A stretch of 58,060 bases of DNA from Desulfobacteraceae bacterium (GCA_028700185.1 JAQVTF010000003.1:1-58060); one strand, 5' to 3'. Positions 31,190-43,173 are shown, counted from the stretch's first letter. Numbers and translations: made by a program. The notes: a model not told the origin generated them from the letters alone.

Positions 31190-31474
31190 ATGAAAAGCTC
31201 AGGGTTTCGAAGTTTTGACGCGGTGGCCGGTGCTTTTTTCGTCGCGCTCGGCATCGGCGGCGTCCTTTTTTTCGATTGGGGAGAGTTGCGCCTTGCCTTT
31301 CTGCTGCTGATCTACGTTTTGTTGATCATCGGTTTCCGTCTCGATGAGATCAGCCGCCGCCTCGCCGCCATCGACCGGCGCCTGGCGCTGCAGTATCAAA
31401 GGCAGGTGGAGCTGGATGCCGCCAGCTTTTCGTCCGAAGCCCCTCCTCCTTCCCCCTCCGTGAAATCCCAATGA
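31190..31474 (+). CDS. Small membrane protein, unknown function
   Basis: 95 aa with two hydrophobic segments, overlaps next start. Confidence 0.6.
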   Translation: MKSSGFRSFDAVAGAFFVALGIGGVLFFDWGELRLAFLLLIYVLLIIGFRLDEISRRLAAIDRRLALQYQRQVELDAASFSSEAPPPSPSVKSQ

Positions 31475-32325
31475 GCCTCCAATCCGGCAGAATCGCCCGG
31501 GTATCGGTGCATGGCGGCCACAGCGGCCAGTTTTGCTGCCATGCCGCCGACGATCTGGCCTCGATGGTGGCAGCTTACGCGGATCAAGGATTCGCCTGGG
31601 TGGGATTGACTGAACACATGCCACCACCGGATGATCGCTTTCTCTATCCAGAGGAACGGCAGGCGGGGCTCGACGCCGCCGCCCTGCGTCATCGCTTTGC
31701 CGCATACATGGCCGAGGCCCGGCGCCTGCAGCGCCGGTGGGCGTCCACGTTGCCCATTCGGGTGGGCTTCGAGACCGAGGCTTACAGCGGCGCTTTCGAC
31801 CTTGCCCGCCGATTGATCGAAGATTTTCATCCGGACTACATCGTGGGATCCGTGCATCATGTGGCCAACATTCCCATCGATTTTTCTCCCGCGGTCTACG
31901 CCGAAGCCGTTGCCCGCTGCGGCGGCCTCCAGGAGCTGTACCTGGCCTATTTCGATCTTCAACTGGAAATGATCGAAACCCTTGAACCCCAGGTGATCGG
32001 TCACTTCGACCTGGTGCGTATCTTCGACCCCGACTACCCGCAACGGCTGGCCTCGGTGCCGGTGGTCGGGCGCATTGCCCGCAATCTGGAGAAAATCCGC
32101 CAACTCGGAGCGATACTCGATTTGAATGTGGCCGCCTGGGACAAGGGGGCCAGCGAACCGTATCCGGCCGCGGTGATTCGCCGCCAGGCGCGGCGACTGG
32201 GGATAGCCTTGGTTCCAGGCGACGACAGTCACGGCGTAGCCATGGTGGGGCGCCACTTCGACCAGGCCGCCGCCCTGCTGGAGGCCGAAGGTTTTTCCAC
32301 CGACTGGCCGGTGCCGGGGGTGTAA
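31471..32325 (+). CDS. PHP-domain phosphoesterase (histidinol-phosphatase HisK-like)
   Basis: VHGGHSGQFC, VGLTEHMPP, VGSVHHV, GDDSHG metal-binding motifs. Confidence 0.85.
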   Translation: MSLQSGRIARVSVHGGHSGQFCCHAADDLASMVAAYADQGFAWVGLTEHMPPPDDRFLYPEERQAGLDAAALRHRFAAYMAEARRLQRRWASTLPIRVGFETEAYSGAFDLARRLIEDFHPDYIVGSVHHVANIPIDFSPAVYAEAVARCGGLQELYLAYFDLQLEMIETLEPQVIGHFDLVRIFDPDYPQRLASVPVVGRIARNLEKIRQLGAILDLNVAAWDKGASEPYPAAVIRRQARRLGIALVPGDDSHGVAMVGRHFDQAAALLEAEGFSTDWPVPGV

Positions 32326-32387
32326 CGAGGCCGTTGCCGCTGCCCGGGGCGATGTGCTAATAATTTTTGCTCCGAGTGAGTGTCCCG

Positions 32388-32975
32388 ATGGCCGAAAAAA
32401 AGACTGTTGCCGAAAGACAGGGGGGTTGCATGCCCGCCGAGGGGTGTTCTCCTGACGGCGGTCGGCCGCGGGGGCTTCTTAAACGCGCCTACGGGCGCTT
32501 CATCAAGCTGAGGGGCTGTCCGCGAGAAATCGCCAGAGGATTCGCCGTGGGGATTTTCGTGGGGTTCACTCCCACCCTGGGGGCCCAGATGCTCATCGCC
32601 GTGCCGTTGGCCGCCTTGCTGAAGTCCAACAAGTTGGCCGCGGCGGCGGGGGTCTGGATCACCAATCCGGTGACGGTCCCCTTCATCTATGGGCTGACCT
32701 ATTTGGTCGGATCGCAGCTGACGGGCCTCTCGGGCCACCCCTCTATCGGATTTGTTCCGGAGATCACGCTGGTGGAAATTGCCGCCAAGGCGCCCCACAT
32801 CTTTTGGACCTTGGGTGTCGGTGGCATCGTGGTGGGCCTTCCCATGGCGGTGGCTGGATACTACTTCTCCCTGGCCGCCGTCACCCGGTATCGGGAACGT
32901 ATCCAGCAAAAGATCGCTGCGGGCAAGGAAAGGCTGATTCATCACCACCGCATCAGGGGCAAGAAACGCAGATAG
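32388..32975 (+). CDS. DUF2062-domain membrane protein
   Basis: GCPREIARGFAVGIFVGFTPTLGAQMLIAVPLAALLKSNKLAAAAGVWITNPVT. Confidence 0.85.
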   Translation: MAEKKTVAERQGGCMPAEGCSPDGGRPRGLLKRAYGRFIKLRGCPREIARGFAVGIFVGFTPTLGAQMLIAVPLAALLKSNKLAAAAGVWITNPVTVPFIYGLTYLVGSQLTGLSGHPSIGFVPEITLVEIAAKAPHIFWTLGVGGIVVGLPMAVAGYYFSLAAVTRYRERIQQKIAAGKERLIHHHRIRGKKRR

Positions 32976-32993
32976 AATCGTCGTATCGCCGGG

Positions 32994-34721
32994 ATGATGC
33001 CCAAGGACCTTGGAATGCCCCAGATTTGCCTGGTACAGCCGCCGATCCGTGATTTTTACCTCACCGCCAAGCGTACCTTCCCCGCCGGTCTGGCCGCCAT
33101 CGCCGGCGCGTTGCGCGCCGCCGGCTTCACCGTGAATATCGTGGACGCCTTGGCCGCTTCCAAGCGCCGGGTCAAACCGCTGCCTCCCGAGCTGGCGGAG
33201 CTGGCAGGCTTTTATGGGCCGCCGGACCGATCCCCCTTCGGCCTTTTTTCCGCCTGGGCCCATCATGGTCTCAGTTTCGAGACCGTCGCTCATCGCGTGA
33301 GTGAGATGAAACCGTTTCTGGTGGGGATTTCCAGTCTGTTTACCGCCTATGCCGACGAGGCCCTGGCCACCGCCGAGGTGGTGCGACGACACCTTCCCGA
33401 TGCGCGAATCGTGGTGGGGGGCCACCATGCCACGGCCCTGCCCGAGCAGGTGATGGCCTGTGCGGCGGTGGATTTCGTCATCCGGGGCGAAGGGGAAGAA
33501 GCGATGGTGGCCCTGGCCCTGGCGTTGGAGGGCCGCGGCAATCTCGATGGGGTGCCCGGGCTGGTGGGGCGCCGATCCGGAGTTGACCTGTGGATGAACC
33601 CGCCGGTTTGGGTTGCCGATCTGGATGGCCTGCCCCCCGCCGCCTTCGATCTGGTGGCTCGCCGGGCCTACCGCCGCGGCGGGCGCGGGGCGGTTCAGAT
33701 CACCGCCAGCCGCGGATGCCCCTACCGGTGTTCCTACTGCGCCTTCGGCGACGCGGCCGCACCGCCGTACCGGCGCCGTTCGGTGGCCTCGGTGCTGGCG
33801 GAGATCGACGCTGCCGCTGATCAGGACGACCTCGGATTCATCGATTTCGAAGACGAGAACCTCAGCCTGGATCGCGGTTGGTTCGTGGCGTTGCTGGAAG
33901 GGATCTGCCGGCGCTTTGCACCGGGGACCGTGGAACTGCGGGCCATGAACGGGCTGATGCCCTCCACCCTCGACGATGACCTGCTCCGCTTGATGCAAGC
34001 GGCCGGTTTTCGCTCGCTGAATCTGTCGCTGGGGACCGCTGTCCCCCGGCGGACGCGGTTTTTCCGGCGTCCGGATCTACGCCGGGCTTTCGACCGGGCG
34101 CTTGTCACCGCGGCGCGACTGGGCATGACGGCCGTGGGTTACATCATCGTGGGCGCGCCGGGACAGCCGGCTGGCGAGAGTCTCTCCGATCTGCTTTTTC
34201 TGGCACGGCGACCGGTGCTGGCGGGCCTTTCGGTGTACTATCCGGTACCCGGAACCCTGGATTTCGATCGCTGTCGGCAGATGGGGCTGTTGCCTTCCAC
34301 CTTTGCCCGCATGCGCGCGACGGCCCTGCCCGTGGGCGACGACGCCAGCCGTCATCGCACCGTCACCCTCCTGCGCCTGGGCCGCCTGCTCAACTTCATC
34401 AAGGCCCTCAAGGACGGTGGCGTGCCGCTGCCGTCGCCGACCCCCCTGGATGACGGGCCGATTTCGCCCCCCGCCGACCGGGCGATCCTGGGCCGTCGTC
34501 TCCTGGCGGCTTTTCTGCACGACGGCAAGCTACGAGGCGCCGATGCGGCGGGAAACGTCTGGATTCATCCCTGCGACACGGCGCTATCGGAACGTTTCCG
34601 GCGAGCCCTGCGCCACGTGCCGGTCTGTCCAGCAGGCACCGGACCGCGAGGCATGCAACCCGGATGGCGGGGGCCTCAGACGCCTTCTGAAGGCGAAGTC
34701 CCGCTTGGTGCCTACAGATAG
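32994..34721 (+). CDS. B12-binding-domain radical SAM protein
   Basis: GGHHATALPEQVM (B12-like fold), SRGCPYRCSYCAFG (CxxxCxxC). Confidence 0.88.
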   Translation: MMPKDLGMPQICLVQPPIRDFYLTAKRTFPAGLAAIAGALRAAGFTVNIVDALAASKRRVKPLPPELAELAGFYGPPDRSPFGLFSAWAHHGLSFETVAHRVSEMKPFLVGISSLFTAYADEALATAEVVRRHLPDARIVVGGHHATALPEQVMACAAVDFVIRGEGEEAMVALALALEGRGNLDGVPGLVGRRSGVDLWMNPPVWVADLDGLPPAAFDLVARRAYRRGGRGAVQITASRGCPYRCSYCAFGDAAAPPYRRRSVASVLAEIDAAADQDDLGFIDFEDENLSLDRGWFVALLEGICRRFAPGTVELRAMNGLMPSTLDDDLLRLMQAAGFRSLNLSLGTAVPRRTRFFRRPDLRRAFDRALVTAARLGMTAVGYIIVGAPGQPAGESLSDLLFLARRPVLAGLSVYYPVPGTLDFDRCRQMGLLPSTFARMRATALPVGDDASRHRTVTLLRLGRLLNFIKALKDGGVPLPSPTPLDDGPISPPADRAILGRRLLAAFLHDGKLRGADAAGNVWIHPCDTALSERFRRALRHVPVCPAGTGPRGMQPGWRGPQTPSEGEVPLGAYR

Positions 34722-34895
34722 AAAATCGGCGTGTTTCCCCGGAATTTGGGAGACGCCGGAGGAGCGGCGCCGTCTGGTTCAGGCACTGAAGGACCGGGTT
34801 AGAAACGAACGTTAACCTCCTTTGACCCGTTTTCGGCCAAGTCTGCTAACCCAGGGGGGGTGACATTTCTGCCTGTGTCATCTCAACAGCCCATG

Positions 34896-35510
34896 TCAAA
34901 AGCGGTAACGGATGCCGAATCCCAGGCCGTTGGACGCGTCGCGAACCCCGTTGTAGAGCCCGAAGACGCCGGAGCGGTGATGGATCCGAATCACCACTTC
35001 CCATCGGGGCAAGGAAGGGGCGGCGAAGGCCAGCTCCAGCAGGATGTAGTTCAGCCATTGCTGACCTTTGTTTTCAAGGGTCGGGTCGGCGGTGGCGTAG
35101 GAAATACCTTCCCCCACGGCAAAGCTGGTGTCGATGTAACGGTCCCAGGGAAAGGGCAGCCAGCGCGCCACGATGAGGGCGTTGAACTCCTCGTGGTCCT
35201 GGTCGCCGAAATGCTTCACCGCCTGGCCTTCGATTTCGAAGCCGATGAAGTCCTTGAAGGCGCCAATTTTTCGGGAAAGGCCGAGTCCCACAAGGTGGGC
35301 ATCCGCGTAGGTCGCTTCTCCGAAAAGGGTGTCGCCGAAGGAGTTGGTGGTCAGTCGGGCGCCGAACAAGGTGGTGCCCCACCGGGGCTCGGCGCCGACG
35401 GCGGCCGGGATCAGGAGCGTGCCGACAAGCAAAAGGAGGACCCAGTGCAAGGCCGCAGCGGTGCCACGCCTTTGCAAAATCCCCTTTTTCTCATCATGAT
35501 CATCAATCAT
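34896..35510 (-). CDS. Outer-membrane beta-barrel, PagL/acyloxyacyl hydrolase-like
   Basis: Signal-like N-terminus, C-terminal IRIHHRSGVFGLYNGVRDASNGLGFGIRYRF. Confidence 0.7.
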   Translation of the reverse strand: MIDDHDEKKGILQRRGTAAALHWVLLLLVGTLLIPAAVGAEPRWGTTLFGARLTTNSFGDTLFGEATYADAHLVGLGLSRKIGAFKDFIGFEIEGQAVKHFGDQDHEEFNALIVARWLPFPWDRYIDTSFAVGEGISYATADPTLENKGQQWLNYILLELAFAAPSLPRWEVVIRIHHRSGVFGLYNGVRDASNGLGFGIRYRF

Positions 35511-35568
35511 AACGCAGTTCTTCTCCTTTACGGGTCAGCACCAGTCCATTCAGCCAAATTCATCCCGT

Positions 35569-36306
35569 TCATCGTGCCAGGCCGCCGCTGACATGGGTCG
35601 CGATGGTGTTGCGGACCATTTCCGCCGTTGCCGGCGGATTCAGGTGCTTGAAGACGCTGTAGGCAATGGGATCCAGCACCCGCAGCCGGATGTGGTGACG
35701 GCCGTGGAAGTTGAGGCTGTACTTGGGCAACGCATGGCGTGTGCCGTCGATGGCGATGGGCAGGATGGGAAGGCGCATCTCATGGGCCAGAACGAAGGCG
35801 CCCGGTTTGAACGGCTTGAGCGCGCCGTCGCGCGAGCGGGTGCCCTCGGGAAAAAAGAACACCGAGCTGCCCCGGGCCAGGTGGCGGCGGCATGCCGCCA
35901 TCATGCGCGCGACGCTCTCCTTGTCGCCCCGGCGCAGCTTGACGTATTGGTTGAGCGCCATGTTCCAGCCAACGAAAGGCAGGTTGAAGACCTCGGCCTT
36001 GGAAACCCACTTGAAAGGAAAAAAGAGGCGAAAGGCCACGAGAATGTCCAGCTGGGACTGGTGGTTGGAAACGATGAGGTAGGTTTCCCGTCGTCGGATT
36101 TTTTCGCGTCCCTCCAGCGATACCCGCCAGGCCGGCATGGTCCACAGATAGAGGCAGGCCCAGAATGAAGTGAACTGGTGCAGTACCACCAGACGCCGGT
36201 CGAAGGGGCTGGTCAGTGCCCAGATCACCAGGGCGATGACAAAAAAAATGACGGAGGTAACAGCGATGTAGGTTAGAAAAAAGAAGGCGATGACACGATT
36301 GATCAT
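35569..36306 (-). CDS. 1-acyl-sn-glycerol-3-phosphate acyltransferase family (PlsC-like)
   Basis: SNHQSQLD (HxxxxD-type) and FFPEGTRSRDG. Confidence 0.9.
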   Translation of the reverse strand: MINRVIAFFFLTYIAVTSVIFFVIALVIWALTSPFDRRLVVLHQFTSFWACLYLWTMPAWRVSLEGREKIRRRETYLIVSNHQSQLDILVAFRLFFPFKWVSKAEVFNLPFVGWNMALNQYVKLRRGDKESVARMMAACRRHLARGSSVFFFPEGTRSRDGALKPFKPGAFVLAHEMRLPILPIAIDGTRHALPKYSLNFHGRHHIRLRVLDPIAYSVFKHLNPPATAEMVRNTIATHVSGGLAR

Positions 36307-36331
36307 GATGGTGCGATCCTCCCTATTATTT

Positions 36332-37663
36332 TCAATCGGCCAGGTGGGCGGCCTCGATGCGACCGCAAGTTTCGTCCACCCGTGAAAACAGCACCAGGCC
36401 GACGAGAAACAGCACCACCACCGATCCCAGGCTCAGGCGGGTGGCAAGCTGGCCCACGGCCTGGATTTGTTCCGCGCTGGGATTCGGGGGCATCATCAAT
36501 CGTCGCACGGTCAGGCCCACGATGCCCATGAGGGCCGGGCCCATGATGGTGGCGAATTTTCCCAGCATGTTGTAGAAGCCGAAAAATTCGGCGGCTTTGT
36601 CCTTGGGGATGATCCGGGTGTAGTACGAGCCGCTCAACGCCTGGATACCTCCCTGGACCAGGCCGATGACGCCAGCGAGGACGAAAAATTCATGCCGCTG
36701 GCGCATCAGGGTACCCCACAAGGTGATGCCGATGTAGATGCCGATGCCCAGGTAGATGGCCCGGCGCACACCCCAGCGCTCGCCGAGCCGGCCGAAGACC
36801 AAGGCCGCCGGGAAGCCGACAAACTGCACCAACAGCAGGGCCACGATGAGATCGTTGGCTTCGAATCCCAGGGACATGCCGTAGTCCACGGCCATGCGGA
36901 TGATGGTGTCCACGCCGTCGATGTAGAACCAATAGGCCAGCAGAAATAGGCTCACGGTTTTCAAATGGCGCGCCCGGCGGAAGGTATCCGCCAGTTGGCG
37001 CCACCCGGCCCTCAGCGCCGACGGGCCCTGCTTCACGGGTCCGGCGGAAGGCTCCGGGACCCAGAGAATGGTGATCAGGGTAAAGGCGCCCCACCATAGG
37101 GCCACGGTGAGAAACGAGAGGCGAACCGCCGCGGCGGAATCAATCAGACCGAAACGCTGGGGCATTAGGGTCATGAGGACGTTGACCAAAAAGAGAAGGC
37201 CACCGCCGAGGTAACCGAGGGAGAAGCCGAGGCTCGATACCCGGTCCACACGGCCTTCGCCGGCGATTCCGGGCAGAAGGGCATCGTAGAAGATGTTGGC
37301 CCCGGAAAAGCCGATCACCCCGAGGATATAGACGAAGATCGCCAGGGGCCATTGGCCCTTGGCCACGAAAAAGAGGCCGGCGCTGGCCAGTACCCCCATG
37401 TAGGCGAACCAGATGAGAAGCTTTTTTCGTGCCTCACCCCGGTCGGCGATGGCGCCCAGCAACGGGGCCATGAGGGCCACTATCAGTCCGGCCAGGGCGT
37501 TGCCGAATCCGAGTTGGGCCGTGCTGAGGTTTACGTCGGTGCCGTGGCTCCAGTACTGTTTGAAAAAAATAGGGAAAAATCCGGCCATGACCGTGGTGGC
37601 GAAGGCCGAGTTGGCCCAATCGTAAATCGCCCAGCCCCAGACGGCGCGCTTTTCAGGTGTCAT
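36332..37663 (-). CDS. MFS transporter, UMF1/Atg22-like family
   Basis: WGWAIYDWANSAFATTVMAGFFPIFF, IGFSGANIFYDALLP. Confidence 0.88.
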   Translation of the reverse strand: MTPEKRAVWGWAIYDWANSAFATTVMAGFFPIFFKQYWSHGTDVNLSTAQLGFGNALAGLIVALMAPLLGAIADRGEARKKLLIWFAYMGVLASAGLFFVAKGQWPLAIFVYILGVIGFSGANIFYDALLPGIAGEGRVDRVSSLGFSLGYLGGGLLFLVNVLMTLMPQRFGLIDSAAAVRLSFLTVALWWGAFTLITILWVPEPSAGPVKQGPSALRAGWRQLADTFRRARHLKTVSLFLLAYWFYIDGVDTIIRMAVDYGMSLGFEANDLIVALLLVQFVGFPAALVFGRLGERWGVRRAIYLGIGIYIGITLWGTLMRQRHEFFVLAGVIGLVQGGIQALSGSYYTRIIPKDKAAEFFGFYNMLGKFATIMGPALMGIVGLTVRRLMMPPNPSAEQIQAVGQLATRLSLGSVVVLFLVGLVLFSRVDETCGRIEAAHLAD

Positions 37664-37832
37664 GAGTCCGGCTTTTCCTTCATCGGTTCATGGTTTCGGC
37701 GGAATCGTATCTTTATGAACGGTCTTCGGCTATGATTGCAACTCAAAAAAGTCGACGCCCGACGCGGCGAGTTTTTCCCGACCCGGGACAGAAACCGCCG
37801 CGGTTTCCCCGGTCTTGAAATTTGACGACGCG

Positions 37833-39053
37833 ATGACACGCATTCCTTCCTTTGTCGCCGCCTTGTGTCTGGCGGAAATCCTCTCGCTGGCCGGGGCGAT
37901 GTTTTTCCCGGCCCTCCAGCCCGTCTTCGAAGCGCAGTGGCAGTTGAGCGGCACGGCCGCCGGCTGGATCAACGGCGTCTACTTCGCCGGCTATGCCGCT
38001 GCCACGCCGCTGCTCGTCGGGCTTACCGATCGCTTGGATCCCCGATGGATCTATCTGCCCTCGGTGCTTCTGGCCGCCGTCGCCATGTTTCTTTTCGCCG
38101 CCCTGGCCCACGGCCTCTGGTCGGCCGCCGCCTTGCGGCTGTTGGCCGGCATCGGTCTGGCCGGCACCTATATGCCGGGGTTGCGGGCCTTGAGCGACAA
38201 GGTCGCCGGACCGCGCCAGAGCCGCTACGTGGCGTTTTACACGGCATCCTTCAGCATCGGCACCGCCATGTCGGTCTGTTTCGCCGGTGCCCTGATGCCC
38301 GCCGTGGGCTGGCGCCATGCCGCCTGGATCCTGGGGCTCGGCCCCTTGGCGGGCGCAGCGGTGTTCGCGGCTTTCGTTCCCCGCCGCCGGTTCCGGCCGG
38401 CGGCGCCCCCAACAAGGGGCGCGAAGATGGACCGGCCCCTGGTGAAGGCCGTGGTGTCCAACCGGAAGGCCATGGGCTACGTACTCGCCTATGCGGTGCA
38501 TTGCTGGGAGTTGTTCGGCTACCGGTCCTGGCTGGTGGCGTTCCTGGTGTTTTGCGCCGGCCTTCAGCCCGGCTGGTCGGCATCGGTGAACCTGCAGGGC
38601 GTTGCCACCGTCATCATGCTCTTGGGGGTACCGGCGAGCCTCTTGGGCAACGAGGGGGCCATGGTTCTGGGCCGACGCCGGGCCATCTCCGGTTACATGC
38701 TCGTTTCCGGAGTGGTGGGGGCGACCATCGGATTTACTGCCGGCCGGTCCATGATCTTGATCATCGCGCTGGCATTTGTCTATGGAATCACCGTGATGCT
38801 CGACAGCGGCGCCCTCACCGCCGGTCTGGTGGCCAGCGCGGAAGACGATCGGCGGGGCGCCACCATGGCGCTGTATTCTTTTTGCGGGTTCGGCATGGCC
38901 TTTCTGGCGCCGCTGGTCTTCGGGATCATTCTGGACGTCGCCGGGCGCAGTGCGACGGGGTGGGGGCTGGCCTTTGCCGCCCTGGGGCTCACCGCCATGA
39001 CCGGCATTCTTTGGCTGCGGCTGTTCCGGCGACCGGGTAAGCCGACGGACTAG
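37833..39053 (+). CDS. MFS transporter (NreB/CynX-like)
   Basis: Twelve-TM-like hydrophobic profile, GLTDRLDPRW motif. Confidence 0.82.
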   Translation: MTRIPSFVAALCLAEILSLAGAMFFPALQPVFEAQWQLSGTAAGWINGVYFAGYAAATPLLVGLTDRLDPRWIYLPSVLLAAVAMFLFAALAHGLWSAAALRLLAGIGLAGTYMPGLRALSDKVAGPRQSRYVAFYTASFSIGTAMSVCFAGALMPAVGWRHAAWILGLGPLAGAAVFAAFVPRRRFRPAAPPTRGAKMDRPLVKAVVSNRKAMGYVLAYAVHCWELFGYRSWLVAFLVFCAGLQPGWSASVNLQGVATVIMLLGVPASLLGNEGAMVLGRRRAISGYMLVSGVVGATIGFTAGRSMILIIALAFVYGITVMLDSGALTAGLVASAEDDRRGATMALYSFCGFGMAFLAPLVFGIILDVAGRSATGWGLAFAALGLTAMTGILWLRLFRRPGKPTD

Positions 39054-39071
39054 TGGCGACGCCCGGCGTTT

Positions 39072-40025
39072 TCAGGACCGGTTGTGCAGGTAGCGCACTT
39101 CCGGCTCAAGCTGGACCCCGTGACGGCATCGCACCAGGCGGGCCATCTGGTCGGCCAAAGCCAGAATGTCCGCCGCCGTGGCGCCGCCGGTGTTGACGAT
39201 GATGTTGGCATGGCGGTGGAAGACGGCGGCGCCGCCCCGGCGCAGGCTTTTGGCACCGCAGCGATCCAGCAGAAGCCCGGCGGCGATGCGCGATGCGCCG
39301 GGGCTCGGCGGCGGCAGATTCTTGAAATACGATCCGGCGCAAGGCAAATCGGACGGGGGATGCTTGCCGGCCCGGTCGGCCCGGATGGCGGCAATGCGGT
39401 TCATCAGACCGGCTGCGGTGTCCGCCTGGAAACCGCCAAAGGTCACTTCCAGCACAATCTGCCCGCACCTCAGGATATCGCTGTCGCGGTAACCCACGCC
39501 CAGGGTGTTTACCGGAAGCGTGTCCATGGTGCCGTCCGGGGAGAGCACCCTCGCCCGGCACGCCATTTCGGCCAAAAGACGGCCGTAGGCGCCGGCCCCT
39601 CCCGCCAACGCCCCACCCACCGTGCCGGGAATCCCGGCGGCAAAAGTCAAGTCTCCCCATCCCCGAAACGATACCGCTTCCACGAGCCGATCCAGGGAAA
39701 AGCCGGCACCGGCGGTCACCTGACGTCTCTTTTCGTCCCAGTTCAGATGCGTCACTCGGTTGACCACCACCAGTCCGGCCAAACCGGCGTCGTCGATGAC
39801 GACGTTGCTGCCGTCGCCCAGCAGTGTAAAGGGTGCGCGGCAGCCGCGGCAGATGGCGTGGGCGGCTGCCAGGTCTTCGATGTGCTCGACCTCCACGAGG
39901 AACTCGGCGGGCCCGCCGACCTTCATCCAAGTCCACGGCGCCAGTACCTCATCCCACCGGAGGGCCGAACCAAAACGCTGTGCCAGTTGTTTGCCAAAAA
40001 CGGTCATGGGACTGTTTTCATCCAC
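39072..40025 (-). CDS. murB: UDP-N-acetylenolpyruvoylglucosamine reductase MurB
   Basis: APWTWMKVGGPAEFLVEVE, LGDGSNVVIDD, GIPGTVGGALAGGAGAYG. Confidence 0.93.
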   Translation of the reverse strand: MDENSPMTVFGKQLAQRFGSALRWDEVLAPWTWMKVGGPAEFLVEVEHIEDLAAAHAICRGCRAPFTLLGDGSNVVIDDAGLAGLVVVNRVTHLNWDEKRRQVTAGAGFSLDRLVEAVSFRGWGDLTFAAGIPGTVGGALAGGAGAYGRLLAEMACRARVLSPDGTMDTLPVNTLGVGYRDSDILRCGQIVLEVTFGGFQADTAAGLMNRIAAIRADRAGKHPPSDLPCAGSYFKNLPPPSPGASRIAAGLLLDRCGAKSLRRGGAAVFHRHANIIVNTGGATAADILALADQMARLVRCRHGVQLEPEVRYLHNRS

Positions 40026-41184
40026 TCCGTTTCCGTTCCGAAACCATAAAAGCAGAGAGCATGGCCAGGGTCAGGCCCGCGATGGTCAGGTAGAGGGTCA
40101 GCAGATCGAAATGGGCCAACAGAGAGGTGGCCATCATGGGGCCAGCCGCATTTCCCACGAAACGCCCGGAGTTGAGAAATCCCAGCGTGGTGCCCCCTCC
40201 CTTGTCGGCAAAAGAGGCGATCACCAGGGGAATGACACCGGCGATCATGCCGGTTTGCACCGAGCGCAGCAGGGTGAACATAAAAACACCATTGCTCAGG
40301 TAGAGCAAGCATTGGAGCGCGCCAGCCACCAGGCAGGCGAAGACGATGAGCCGGGTGAGGGGCATGCGGGACGAGTAGCTCACCAACAGGTAGTTGCCGG
40401 CAATGGCCGCCGCCATGTAGATCATCATGATGGTTCCCGCCGTGCCGACGGCGACGTCCCCGGTGAGGTGAAAGTTTTCAAGAATCTGGGGAAGGATGCT
40501 GGGCAGGAACATGAGCTGAATGGTGCCAACGCAGATCAGCCCCCACCCCCAGAGAATTCCCGTGGGAGAAGCGCCTGGCCGCCGCTCTGTTTTAGGCCGC
40601 GGCGGAATATCCCGTACAAACCGGTGGCAGGCGGCGATGGACAAAAGCAGGACGCCAAGGGCGATAACGAAGGGCGCGCGGTAGCCAAAAAGCGTTACGG
40701 CATAGGCGCCGATGGGGGGGCCGGCGAGTTGTCCGGCCGTCATCGAATTTTGAAAATGGCCGATGTGCCTGGCCAGCCTGGACTTTGATGCGGAGCCGGC
40801 GATCAGGACCAGGCCGATGGTGGAAATTCCGCCGAAAGCACCCTGAATCAACCGCAGGGCCAAAATCAGGGGCAGGCTGTCGGAAAACCCCATGATGAAA
40901 AAAATCACCCCGGTACAGAACATGCCGCTTTGAAAGAGCAGTTTCGGTCGGATGCGGGCCGTCAGACTCCCCCAAAAAGGAGCGGCCAGCGCCGCCACAA
41001 GGGACGTGCCCCCCATGATCAGGCCCGTCCACAGGATGGTTGCCTTCATGCTGTAGTGGCTGACCTTCAAAATATAAAACGGCATGAAGGACATGATGCA
41101 GTTGAAACAGAAGGCGATGCCGAACTGGGAAAGGGCAATAAAGTAGATGCCCTTTTCGCTGTCCCGGGGATCCGGAATCTCCAT
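40018..41184 (-). CDS. MFS transporter
   Basis: Multi-TM, WGSLTARIRPKLLFQSG motif; start near 41184. Confidence 0.82.
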   Translation of the reverse strand: MEIPDPRDSEKGIYFIALSQFGIAFCFNCIMSFMPFYILKVSHYSMKATILWTGLIMGGTSLVAALAAPFWGSLTARIRPKLLFQSGMFCTGVIFFIMGFSDSLPLILALRLIQGAFGGISTIGLVLIAGSASKSRLARHIGHFQNSMTAGQLAGPPIGAYAVTLFGYRAPFVIALGVLLLSIAACHRFVRDIPPRPKTERRPGASPTGILWGWGLICVGTIQLMFLPSILPQILENFHLTGDVAVGTAGTIMMIYMAAAIAGNYLLVSYSSRMPLTRLIVFACLVAGALQCLLYLSNGVFMFTLLRSVQTGMIAGVIPLVIASFADKGGGTTLGFLNSGRFVGNAAGPMMATSLLAHFDLLTLYLTIAGLTLAMLSAFMVSERKRSG

Positions 41185-41339
41185 TTCGACGGAGGTGTTC
41201 ACCGGCGATGCCTGATTATGCACCCGTCCTGGAAAACTTGCGGCGCCCCCTCCCCTGGTTCGGGATGGCGATGCGGGGCTTTCTGGCAACTCCCCGGAAA
41301 ACTCTGCTCGCCGGCGCGGTTGGTCCTCCGGAGATTCCA

Positions 41340-42758
<1,419 letters not shown>

Positions 42759-42851
42759 GGGGCGCTCTCCATCGGCGATGTGTCGGCATCAAACGTCAAG
42801 CCCGGCCGTGCCGTGCAGAGCCGGGCATCTTCCAACCTTGTTCAAACTGTA

Positions 42852-42880
42852 TAGCTAAGGAATTCCACCTGCATTGTCAA
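42852..42880 (-). promoter_or_regulatory. Putative promoter of ahcY
   Basis: Minus strand TTGACA-N17-TAGCTA(TAC); perfect -35, weak -10. Confidence 0.4.
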
Positions 42881-43173
42881 CCCGGCGCGGTCCCGTCAAA
42901 GTCCTGCGGGCAATCGGCGGTCGGAAAGATCAGCGGGAAACAGCGACCCTCGGAATGATTCCGCTCCGGTAGGGAAGCAGGCGGACTCCATTGTTGATAC
43001 AGCGCACCGAGGCGCCGGATTGACGCATTTGCGTTCTCCCTGTAAAAGACGGTTGGCCGTCCGGCGCCCCGGCCGCTGGAACAAGCCCAGGGTTTTCGTC
43101 CGGATGCTCCGCGCCGGAGGTCGTCGATGGCGGCGATAGCGGCCGGCTGGAGGACTGAAATCAAAAATGACAG

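Noticed and set aside
32229-33998. 589-aa minus-strand ORF
   Set aside because: Antisense to the DUF2062 and B12-radical SAM genes; shadow composition.
42759-42880. SAH riboswitch upstream of ahcY
   Set aside because: The conserved GAGGAGCGCUGC-type core I recall is not present in the leader.
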